DNA of 54,105 nucleotides, from contig WYBU01000143.1 of assembly GCA_011525745.1 (NCBI GenBank), positions 1-54,105 of the forward strand, in the 5' to 3' direction. The DNA is from Planctomycetaceae bacterium (GTDB lineage: Bacteria; Planctomycetota; Phycisphaerae; UBA1845; UTPLA1). Position 1 is the first letter of the stretch. Every line of letters starts with the position of its first letter. Positions 44,754-51,920 of this stretch are shown in pieces. The position numbers were made by a program, and so were the translations under genes. Below the pieces are notes generated by a model, which was not told the origin of the DNA, searched no databases, and saw nothing but the letters and a program-made list of their open reading frames with translations.

Positions 44754-45512
44754 CTATGGCGGCGCGTTCCTGACTTCGGATTTTTTCGGCTGAGAAGTCG
44801 AAATCGTCGAAGCTTCCGCGCCTGAATCGCGCCGTCCGGTCAGGTGCTCGACCAACGTCGCCTCGGAATACAGGTAGGCCACGGTCTTCAGGCTGCGGCG
44901 CTGTTCCTCGATATTGCTTTTCTGCTGAGCGACGCCGTCGGCGTCGCCGCGCGCCTCCGCCGACTGTATCAGTCGGCGGCCGATTTGCGCGAAGCCGATC
45001 CAATCCTCCATGGTTCGCACGATATCCGGCGCCAGCAACCGCACGTAGGCGTGTGCAGCGGCTTCGCCGGATCTCTCGCGGAACGCCTTGATGGCCGATT
45101 CCGGGTCATCGAACAAAATGTCGATCGCCTTCCGCAGCAGGTCGAGGCGACCCGTCTCCATGAGGCGGATGGCGACGAGTGCGCGCAGTTCGGGGTCGGC
45201 CGGCGTCGGCAGAATGGCGCTGACGCGACCGGCAATCTCGTGATCCGGATCGCTCAGATGGGCCAGCAACGCATCGACCGCCGCGTCGCCCAGGGCGACC
45301 AGCGCATCATGCGCGGCACGGCGCACGTGGTAGTCCTTGTCGCCCAACTGAAGAATCAGTCGCTCGACGTGTGCCGGATCAACCGCCGGCGCCGAATGGG
45401 TTGCGGTCGCCGGCCGCGAAGTCGCGACAGGCTGCGAGGCCGGCGCAGAGCCATGCGCCGACTGGGCGAGCGCACAATACAGAATCGTTGCGATCTGGCC
45501 CAGGCAGTCCAT
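44754..45512 (-). CDS. Secreted HEAT-repeat protein
   Basis: The 252-residue protein opens with a signal-like segment (MDCLGQIATILYCALAQSAH) and a short Ala/Pro/Ser/Thr linker. HEAT-type repeats follow: ERLILQLGDKDYHVRRAAHD ALVALGDAAVD, then ALLAHLSDPDHEIAGRVSAI. The second half is helical (IRTMEDWIGF-like segments), with a coiled part around QQKSNIEEQRRSLKTV, and ends in a polar tail. ATG 45512 is chosen for the signal peptide; the frame is open to 45827. The radical SAM gene ends 55 bases upstream on the same strand, so co-transcription is possible. Function unknown. Confidence 0.65.
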   Translation of the reverse strand: MDCLGQIATILYCALAQSAHGSAPASQPVATSRPATATHSAPAVDPAHVERLILQLGDKDYHVRRAAHDALVALGDAAVDALLAHLSDPDHEIAGRVSAILPTPADPELRALVAIRLMETGRLDLLRKAIDILFDDPESAIKAFRERSGEAAAHAYVRLLAPDIVRTMEDWIGFAQIGRRLIQSAEARGDADGVAQQKSNIEEQRRSLKTVAYLYSEATLVEHLTGRRDSGAEASTISTSQPKKSEVRNAPP

Positions 45513-45567
45513 CCCGGGACGCTCCAATCGTTTGCGGCCGAAGGTCGCGGGCCGTCCGGCCAACGGA

Positions 45568-46644
45568 TCATTGTACGACCGGCAGCGCAACGTCGCGACG
45601 ATGTACCGACCGGTCCGTCGGCCGGGCGTAACAGTCGGCCGGTCCAACGAATCGCTCCCACCCGCCGCGCTCGAACAAGTACTGCCGCACATGAGTGCAC
45701 AAGTGACACTTGTTCGCGTAGCCCCGCGGCCGCGTTTCGTAGCCCAGCCGCGCCGCCGCGTCATACAGCGCCGTGGAACTGCCGCGAACGACCGGCTCGA
45801 CGATCGGGTGATTCCGCCACTCGGCACTCAATCGCCGCCACATCTGCGGCAGCGGTTCTTCCTTGGCGTTGCCCAGAATGATTCCGCTGCACACGCCCGG
45901 GAAGACGTTGCCGTACGGATCAATATGAACGTGTCGGCCGCCCAGTACCGCGCGCGTGCATACGTCGTCGGCAAACGCTTCGGGCGGCTGGCCGGGATAA
46001 AAGTCGCACAGCTCGTCGGCCGCGCGACCGGTCAGCCGCTCGCGATGGCGCTGCAACGCGTCGGCAAACGCGGCCCGCTTTTCGTCGGGTGATGCGTGGC
46101 GCAGGTCGACCGGCCGGGCGACAAAGTCCCACCAGCGCACCCGCACGCCCTGATCGCCCAGCACCGCGCGCGCGATTCGAACGCACCGCTCGACACGATC
46201 GAACGGCACGTATTCCTGGTGATAGACGTCGGCCGATACGACGAGCATCGTCATGCCGCAATCCCGCAGTGCGGCGAGCCGGTCGCGCGTTTCGTCGTCG
46301 TCGCGCGCCCAGTAGGCGTTGGTCTCGACCTTCTCGAAGCCGCCGTCGCGCGTCAAACCCTCCGCATGGGCCGCACGGGCGATCGCCAGCAGGTGCGGCC
46401 AGTCGCCGAAGGGTTCGCCGCCGGAAAGATGAATCCGCATCGACTTGCCGGCCGAAGCGGCGACGTCGCGCAGTCCGCGCCAATAGGCCAGCGCGTCATT
46501 GACGGACATCCGGCCGCCGCGGTCGGGACCGCTGTAAACGTAGCAGAAGGCGCACTTTGCGTTGCACCAGTAGGTGAGCATCAGCCCGGCGAATTCCCAG
46601 GGGACCAGTGCGGGCGCGACGGAAAGGGGGGATGCGGGTTTCAT
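45568..46644 (-). CDS. Radical SAM protein with SPASM-like C-terminus
   Basis: The 358-residue protein binds a radical-SAM [4Fe-4S] cluster through C27-x3-C31-x2-C34 (TYWCNAKCAFCYVYSG) and has the SAM-binding GGEP (IHLSGGEPFGDW). Cysteines in the C-terminal half (DDVCTRAVLGGRHVHIDPYG, NVFPGVCSGI and NKCHLCTHVRQ) suggest one or two auxiliary clusters, as in SPASM or twitch proteins that modify peptides or proteins. ATG 46644 is used; the frame is open further upstream without protein-like sequence. No small peptide precursor gene is obvious next to it, and the downstream neighbour is the HEAT-repeat protein. The substrate is unknown. Confidence 0.8.
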   Translation of the reverse strand: MKPASPLSVAPALVPWEFAGLMLTYWCNAKCAFCYVYSGPDRGGRMSVNDALAYWRGLRDVAASAGKSMRIHLSGGEPFGDWPHLLAIARAAHAEGLTRDGGFEKVETNAYWARDDDETRDRLAALRDCGMTMLVVSADVYHQEYVPFDRVERCVRIARAVLGDQGVRVRWWDFVARPVDLRHASPDEKRAAFADALQRHRERLTGRAADELCDFYPGQPPEAFADDVCTRAVLGGRHVHIDPYGNVFPGVCSGIILGNAKEEPLPQMWRRLSAEWRNHPIVEPVVRGSSTALYDAAARLGYETRPRGYANKCHLCTHVRQYLFERGGWERFVGPADCYARPTDRSVHRRDVALPVVQ

Positions 46645-46982
46645 GGTTAATCGGCCCGATGGATTGTAAGGACCGCGGCCGGCGGCGCACGAAGCGGATG
46701 GCAAGGAAAAAAATTTGGGAAAACTCGTGACGTTTGGCGTCCTTTTGCGACTAATAGGAATAGACGGCCGTATACAGGTCGGACGGGGCTGGTCGGTGCG
46801 CCTCGCGGCGGCGTACGTCGGCTTCGTTCGGGGCGGGCTGTTCGTGCGCGCCTGGCGTTCGCGGTGTTTTTCAGTTCGATCTCGGTTCAAAGCTTGGTTC
46901 GCGCAGCGCGGGGCTGCCTTCGTTCGGCCGGGGGTTTGATCGCCTGTGGCCGCGCGCCTTGCTCGCGCATCGGAGGTTCAAC
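46645..46982. other. Divergent gap, no gene seen
   Basis: It lies between the radical SAM gene (leftward) and a lipoprotein gene (rightward). There is an A-rich stretch, AAGGAAAAAAATTTGGGAAA, at about 46701-46720, and a minus-strand TACAAT (46663-46668) about 18 bases from the radical SAM start. Promoters for both genes should be here. Confidence 0.4.
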
Positions 46983-47372
46983 ATGAAACGATGGGGCACG
47001 ATCGTTGTCTTGGGACTGCTGGCCGGATGCAACACCGGCATGCCGGCGTCCTTCATGTCGCCGGCGATCAATGGCGATTGGACCTTCAATTCGCTCTCCA
47101 AGGGCGATTCGGCCTGCGTCACGATCAGCAATAGCGCGGTCTCGGCCTGGCGACCCGGGTGCCAGAACGGGTCCGGCTGGGCGATTACCCGGTCCTCCCC
47201 GGCTGTCGCTCAGAACAACCGGTTGATGCTGGATTTCGAGGTTCAAGAAAACGGTGTCGTCGTTCCGTATCGCCTCGATGTGAGCCTCCAGCCCGACGGG
47301 CGCTTTCTGGGCACGTTGTTCATCGGCGCGGAAGGCAACCGGTCGGAATCGGTCGTGCTGGTGCGGCGCTGA
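46983..47372 (+). CDS. Small putative lipoprotein
   Basis: The 129-residue protein has a signal peptide ending in a lipobox, LLAGC (Cys16), so it is probably lipid-anchored. The mature part has no recognised domain. It contains a cysteine pair (DSACVTISNSAVSAWRPGCQ) that could form a disulfide, and beta-rich segments (LMLDFEVQENGVVVPYRLDV, LGTLFIGAEGNRSESVVLV) suggesting a small beta sandwich or lipocalin-like fold. ATG 46983 follows GGAGG within ten bases. It is followed by a strong hairpin and then by a second putative lipoprotein gene. Confidence 0.65.
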   Translation: MKRWGTIVVLGLLAGCNTGMPASFMSPAINGDWTFNSLSKGDSACVTISNSAVSAWRPGCQNGSGWAITRSSPAVAQNNRLMLDFEVQENGVVVPYRLDVSLQPDGRFLGTLFIGAEGNRSESVVLVRR

Positions 47373-47410
47373 CTTGCAGTTGCCGCATGGCACGTGCACG
47401 CGACCGAAGT

Positions 47411-47447
47411 GCAACCCCATGAACGCCGCTTGCGGCTCATGGGTTGC
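47411..47447 (+). terminator. Strong hairpin after the lipoprotein gene
   Basis: GCAACCCCATGA (47411-47422) pairs with TCATGGGTTGC (47437-47447), with one bulged C, and encloses a second stem GCCGC/GCGGC with a TT loop. There is no run of T after it, so it may be an attenuator-like terminator or one more palindromic repeat. Confidence 0.45.
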
Positions 47448-47602
47448 TCGAATTCGCAGCACATCGAAGCTGCCGCTTGCTTCCCCGCGGCCATGCGGCC
47501 TGCACGGTTGCCGTTGCGCAGCACCACGCCTGTGCTGCATCCATTCGATGACACACGCAGGCTCGTGTACCATCCCCGCTTCGATCACACGGGATTTCAC
47601 GA

Positions 47603-48760
47603 ATGAACCACGCGCCACGAACGCGACGCTTCGCCGGTCTTGCTGCGTTCGCGCTGCTGCTGACTTCCTCCGGCTGTGCCAATCCCTATCGTTACGAGCC
47701 ATGTCCGCCGCACGTCAGCGATGCGCTGGGCGAGGCGGTCGGTCGTCGTGCTGAAGTCAAGCTGTTCTACGCCACCGACCGTCGGCGCACCGGCATCAGC
47801 CAGCCGGCGTTGTTTTACGGCGCCGAGCGGGCCGACGATCTGCGCGTGGGCACTTGCCGCGTGAGCATCCCGGAAGGGCACGGACTCGGGCGGATCGAAA
47901 CGCCGGCGCCGTTACTGGCCGAGAATCCGGACCGCCACGTCGTGCTGATGAACGTATCCGCCCCGATGCCGCGTCCCGCGTTTTTGGCGGCCTTGCAGCA
48001 ACAGATCGCAAAGTCGCAACGCCGAGAAGTGCTCGTCTTTGTTCACGGCTACGCCATGCTCTTTTCCGAGGCCGCGCGCCGGGCCGCCCAGATTGCCCAC
48101 GACATCGACCTGGACGGCGTCGTCATCGTCTATAGCTGGCCTGCGCAAGGGTGGTTGCTCAGCTATCTCGTCGATGCCGTCAACGTCGAATGGACCGAGC
48201 CGCACATGATCGAGTTTCTGGCGATGCTGGCTGACGAATCGGGCGCCGAGCGCCTCCATCTGCTGGCGCACAGCATGGGCTGCCGCGTCGTGGCCCGTGC
48301 CGTGCGGCAGTTCGTGCTGTCGCGCCCCAATACCGATCGCCCTGGTTTCGATCAGATCATTCTCGCCGCGGCCGACATCGATGCCCGCATCTTCGAGCGC
48401 GATTACGCGCCGTATCTCGCGCGGGCCTGTCGGCGCATGACGATTTACGCCTCCGCGGTGGATTGGGCGCTTGGCTCGTCGCAGTTCTTGCACAAGTACC
48501 CGCGGCTGGGGCAGCCGACGTTTTGGCGCGACATCGAGCAGGTTGCCGGCCGCATCGAGATCGTCGACGCTTCGCCGGTCGACCGTGGCGTCATAGGTCA
48601 CATCTACTACGGAAGCAGTCCCGATGTACTGGAAGATTTGCGCGGTGTGCTCGACGACCGATCGCCCGAAGAACGCGGCCTGACGCCGTCGGGCCATCTG
48701 CACCGCATTCATCCGCGGACGGCGCGAACGGCGATCGGCGTGCGATCCGTAGCGCCTTGA
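47603..48760 (+). CDS. Alpha/beta hydrolase of the DUF900 type, probably lipoprotein
   Basis: The 385-residue protein starts with a signal peptide and a lipobox-like SSGC (Cys25). It matches the DUF900 alpha/beta hydrolases: EVKLFYATDRRRTG, the oxyanion strand EVLVFVHGYAMLFSEAARRA, the strand VVIVYSWPAQG, the nucleophile elbow HLLAHSMGCRVV, and DQIILAAADIDARIF with the acid residue. A late histidine (VIGHIYYGSSPDV) could complete the triad. The substrate is unknown; relatives are annotated as esterases. It probably acts in the periplasm. The following gene is convergent. Confidence 0.8.
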   Translation: MNHAPRTRRFAGLAAFALLLTSSGCANPYRYEPCPPHVSDALGEAVGRRAEVKLFYATDRRRTGISQPALFYGAERADDLRVGTCRVSIPEGHGLGRIETPAPLLAENPDRHVVLMNVSAPMPRPAFLAALQQQIAKSQRREVLVFVHGYAMLFSEAARRAAQIAHDIDLDGVVIVYSWPAQGWLLSYLVDAVNVEWTEPHMIEFLAMLADESGAERLHLLAHSMGCRVVARAVRQFVLSRPNTDRPGFDQIILAAADIDARIFERDYAPYLARACRRMTIYASAVDWALGSSQFLHKYPRLGQPTFWRDIEQVAGRIEIVDASPVDRGVIGHIYYGSSPDVLEDLRGVLDDRSPEERGLTPSGHLHRIHPRTARTAIGVRSVAP

Positions 48761-48901
48761 AGAGCATTGCAGCGTGTCGTGGTCCTCAATCGACCAACGC
48801 GCCGCTCCGCGCGGCCCCGAAAGACCTGCTCCGGCGACTCCGTTCCCCGTCGTTCGGGCGCGCGGTGTGCGGGCTGAAACCGTCGCTGTGCCGGGCGATG
48901 G

Positions 48902-49054
48902 TCACGTATTGAAATCGTGCGTGTTGATCTCCAGCGGCGCCTGCATGTGGTTTGCCGCCGATGGCTTCGACAGCACCTTGGAGAAGCAGTAGCCAATGAG
49001 GCACAAGACGAAACCGACCGAGCAGGTCATGAAGATCCAGCCTCCGACCGTCAT
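48902..49054 (-). CDS. 50-residue membrane protein coupled to the NSS transporter
   Basis: ATG 49054 overlaps the stop codon of the transporter gene (ATGA) and encodes MTVGGWIFMTCSVGFVLCLI, then GYCFSKVLSKPS and a polar tail ending NTHDFNT. It has one transmembrane helix at about residues 4-24. The arrangement matches the methionine/alanine NSS transporter MetP with its small partner MetS, where a similar one-helix peptide is needed for activity. I therefore infer a small subunit of the transporter. It is short enough to be missed by gene callers. Confidence 0.7.
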   Translation of the reverse strand: MTVGGWIFMTCSVGFVLCLIGYCFSKVLSKPSAANHMQAPLEINTHDFNT

Positions 49055-50679
49055 GAGACCACCTCCGCGGGAAACGCTTTCGTACGAAACGCCGTTGTGT
49101 CACGCGTCTCCGCCTGCCAGCGCCGGCCGGCAACGGCGATGAGAATCAACAAAAAGATGAGTACGGCCAGTACGACGCAGATGGCGAGGAAGGGCACTTG
49201 CTGTTCGCGCAAGACCTGGATCTTTCCGGGCATGTCGTTCCAGCACCAGTAACCCAAAACGAAAATCAGATATGCCGGCGCAACGTACTTGATGATGAAG
49301 TTGAACAATCGCGGCAGACCCAGCTCGGCCCCTTCCATCGCAACCGCGTAACCGCGCCGAACGCCGAAGACCCAACTGTACAGGATGACCTGCACCGTCG
49401 CCAGCAGCACGATCGCCACCGTCCCGACCCAGTCGTCGATCGTGCCCAGCGCCGCCAGGTCCTTGCTGAAGAAGATGACGAACAGGGAGCCGAGGCAGGT
49501 GATCATTCCCAGCAGCGCCACCGACGCGCGTCGTCCGATCGCCAGCCCTTCCTCCAGGAACGCGATGGCCGGCTGGAGCATCGACAGCGAGCTTGTGATG
49601 GCCGCCAGGAACAGCATGAAGAACCACAGGAATCCGAAGATTCGACCGCCCGGCATGTAGAGGAACACGATCGGCAGCGTTTTGAATCCGAGATCGAACG
49701 TGCCCGTCACCGAAGCCCCTGCGGCGCCCAGAAAGATGAAGGCCGCCGGGATCGTAATGAGTCCGCCCAGGCACACCTCGAAAAACTCGTTCGTGGACGA
49801 TGCCGTCAGGCCGGACAGCACGATGTCGTCCTTCGGACGGAGGTAGCTGGCGTAGTTGACGATGACGCCGAATCCGACGGACAGGCTGAAGAAAATCTGA
49901 CCCGCCGCGGCCAGCCACGTTTGCGCGCTGCCCAGCGCCGTGTACCACGGTCCGCCGCCCTTGTCGTGGGGGTTCCACATGAAGCCCAGCCCGTTGAGCA
50001 CGTTCAGATCGGGCTTGTCCGGATTCGGCGTGCCGAGCGTCAGCACGCGAATCAGCACCGCGAACGCGCACAACGCCATCAGCGGTATGGCGAATTTGCA
50101 GAACGACTCGATGCCCTTGGTAATGCCGCGATAAATCAGAAAGAAGTTCAGCGCAAAGACGATCATCCAGACGATCACGCTGATGTGCAGCTTGCCGTCG
50201 AGCATCAGGCCGTCCTGATTGGCGCCGGTGAAGTTGTTGAACATCGCGGTGCTGTTGGCGGCGTACTGATTCGGATCGCTCCCGAGGTCGACCGCGCCGT
50301 ACAAATACATCCAGGCATAGCCGAGACACCACGACTCGATCAGCACGTAGTACGTGTAGATCATGATGGGAATGAGCAGGCCCAGTACGCCCAGATATCG
50401 CCAGACCTTGTGACGGCCCAATAGTCCGAAGATGGCGGGACAGGAGTTGAACCCGAAGCGCCCGCCGTATTTTCCCATCGTCCACTCGGCCCAGCAGATC
50501 GGGATTCCAAGAAACAGCAGCGCGCAGAAGTAGGGGATCATGAACGCGCCGCCGCCGTTCTGAGCGGCCTGTCCCGGGAATCGCAGGAAGTTCCCCAGGC
50601 CGACGGCCGAGCCGGCCACGGCCAGAATCATGCCGACACGGCTTCCCCACTGTTCCCTCGGTTTGGCGGAAGTAGACAT
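49051..50679 (-). CDS. Sodium-dependent transporter, NSS/SNF family
   Basis: The 542-residue protein has twelve hydrophobic helices. The signature of the neurotransmitter:sodium symporter family lies in the first: WGSRVGMILAVAGSAVGLGN followed by FLRFPGQAAQNGGGAFMIPY, where sodium and substrate bind. Helices 6 and 8 have AAAGQIFFSLSVGFGVIVNY and AAITSSLSMLQPAIAFLEEG. Substrates in bacteria are usually amino acids; which one is not readable here. GAGGAG lies about ten bases before the start. It is translationally coupled to a 50-residue partner at its 3' end. A minus-strand TTGACG (50760-50765) and TACTGT (50737-50742), 17 bases apart, may be its promoter. Confidence 0.92.
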   Translation of the reverse strand: MSTSAKPREQWGSRVGMILAVAGSAVGLGNFLRFPGQAAQNGGGAFMIPYFCALLFLGIPICWAEWTMGKYGGRFGFNSCPAIFGLLGRHKVWRYLGVLGLLIPIMIYTYYVLIESWCLGYAWMYLYGAVDLGSDPNQYAANSTAMFNNFTGANQDGLMLDGKLHISVIVWMIVFALNFFLIYRGITKGIESFCKFAIPLMALCAFAVLIRVLTLGTPNPDKPDLNVLNGLGFMWNPHDKGGGPWYTALGSAQTWLAAAGQIFFSLSVGFGVIVNYASYLRPKDDIVLSGLTASSTNEFFEVCLGGLITIPAAFIFLGAAGASVTGTFDLGFKTLPIVFLYMPGGRIFGFLWFFMLFLAAITSSLSMLQPAIAFLEEGLAIGRRASVALLGMITCLGSLFVIFFSKDLAALGTIDDWVGTVAIVLLATVQVILYSWVFGVRRGYAVAMEGAELGLPRLFNFIIKYVAPAYLIFVLGYWCWNDMPGKIQVLREQQVPFLAICVVLAVLIFLLILIAVAGRRWQAETRDTTAFRTKAFPAEVVS

Positions 50680-50796
50680 GCGATAACAATCTCCTCGCGC
50701 GGCTGAATCGCCCGATCGGCCGGGTGCAAGGCGGTTACAGTAGGAAAACGCCGTCGCGGCGTCAACGCGATGCCGGATGGGTCCGCCCGTTATTGG

Positions 50797-50833
50797 GTCA
50801 ACTGTTGACGCAAGAACGGCCGATTCATACCAT
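50797..50833 (+). promoter_or_regulatory. Promoter with overlapping palindrome before the 43-residue ORF
   Basis: TTGACG (50805-50810) and TACCAT (50828-50833) are 17 bases apart. The -35 element overlaps a perfect palindrome, GTCAACTGTTGAC (50797-50809), a plausible operator. The leader to the GTG start would be about 40 bases. Confidence 0.5.
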
Positions 50834-50878
50834 GAGCGGCCGACGTCGCTCCTCGGGAAAAGCTAGGAGGAATCGCCC

Positions 50879-51010
50879 GTGTTCGATCTCGACTTTGCAT
50901 CGTCGCTGAACGCGTTTCTAGCAAGCTTGTCCAACTTCATCAACAGCCTGTTGAATACGATTTTCACGCAGTTGGCCGCGTTCTTCGACTCATTCACGTT
51001 CAACTTTTGA
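50879..51010 (+). CDS. 43-residue Phe-rich amphipathic protein
   Basis: GTG 50879 has an ideal AGGAGG eight bases upstream. The product begins MFDLDFASSLNAFLASLSNF and continues INSLLNTIFTQLAAFFDSFT FNF. It contains no Lys or Arg, has three Asp residues, and Phe/Leu recur every three to four positions, so it should form an amphipathic or membrane-associated helix. No family is recognised. It ends six bases before the HAD phosphatase gene, which has no strong ribosome binding site of its own, so the small ORF may also control translation of the phosphatase. It is too short for many gene callers. Confidence 0.65.
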   Translation: MFDLDFASSLNAFLASLSNFINSLLNTIFTQLAAFFDSFTFNF

Positions 51011-51016
51011 CGCGCC

Positions 51017-51688
51017 GTGATTCGCGGAATCGCCTTTGATCTCGACGATACGCTTGCGCCCGAGGCCTGCTTCGTCGAAGGCGGCTTCCGGGCGGTGGCA
51101 GTTGCATTCGAAAACGAATTCGGTCCGCCGCGCGAGACTCAGGCGATACTGCGAAAGCTGTTCAACGCCGGCGACCGCCGTCGCGTCTTTAACGCGCTGC
51201 TGGCGCAACTCGGCCGGCCGGACGATCCGGACTTGGTGGCGCGCATGGTCGACGTCTATCGCGCCCATTGTCCGATCGTGGAGCTGTATCAGGACGCCGC
51301 GCGGGCCGTCGCCGCGCTGCACGGACACTACGCGCTGGCCGTGATCAGCGACGGCTTCCTGACGTCGCAGCAGAACAAGGCCGCCGCGCTGGAGTTGGAG
51401 CGCTGGTTCGATCCGATTGTGCTGACCGATGCGTGGGGCCGCGATTACTGGAAGCCCCATCCGCGCGCGTTCGAGGAGCTGGCCGCCCGCTGGTCGATCA
51501 GCGCCGCCGAGCTGGCCTACGTCGCCGACAATCCCGAGAAAGACTTCGTCGCGCCGAAACAGCTCGGTTGGCGCAGCATCCAAATCCGACGCCGCGATTC
51601 GCTCTACGGCGATCGGACGCCTCCGGCCGGCGGCGCGGCCGATCACGTCATCACGACGCTCGACGATCTGCCGGCACTGCTCCGATAG
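51017..51688 (+). CDS. HAD-superfamily phosphatase
   Basis: The 223-residue protein has the HAD motifs in order: FDLDDTLAP with the nucleophile D8 and D10, VISDGFLTSQQ (motif 2), YWKPHPRAFEEL (motif 3 lysine) and VADNPEKDFVAPKQLGW (motif 4 acidic pair). The cap is a small helical insertion at about residues 15-85. Such enzymes dephosphorylate sugars, nucleotides or glycolytic products; some very similar ones sit in surface polysaccharide loci. GTG 51017 is six bases after the small Phe-rich ORF, suggesting co-translation. Confidence 0.85.
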   Translation: MIRGIAFDLDDTLAPEACFVEGGFRAVAVAFENEFGPPRETQAILRKLFNAGDRRRVFNALLAQLGRPDDPDLVARMVDVYRAHCPIVELYQDAARAVAALHGHYALAVISDGFLTSQQNKAAALELERWFDPIVLTDAWGRDYWKPHPRAFEELAARWSISAAELAYVADNPEKDFVAPKQLGWRSIQIRRRDSLYGDRTPPAGGAADHVITTLDDLPALLR

Positions 51689-51699
51689 CCGCGTCCAAT

Positions 51700-51818
51700 C
51701 CGAGCCCCAAGCGCAAGCGCCGGGGTTGCACGCACGAATGCGAGTGAACCGCGGCGCTTGCGCTTGCGGCTCTGATCATTTCCGGGCGGCCCACCGCGTT
51801 GCCGTGGGCTCTCGATGA
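51700..51818 (+). repeat. Composite repeat: GCGCTTGCGGCTC element plus CCCACCGCG element
   Basis: GAGCCCCAAGCGCAAGCGCC (about 51701-51720) and GGCGCTTGCGCTTGCGGCTC (about 51753-51772) are complementary arms around a 30-base loop. They are followed by GGCCCACCGCGTTGCCGTGG (about 51788-51807). This F-then-C order is the same as at 29561-29627. No gene lies in this 230-base gap. Confidence 0.7.
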
Positions 51819-51920
51819 CAAGAGCCGGAACATCTCGCTCAAACGCGCGCCACCCTCCGTCCGCTGAGCTATCCAGCGCCCACGGCAGATGCGCGGCACG
51901 ATGGCTCTCGTGATCAGTTT

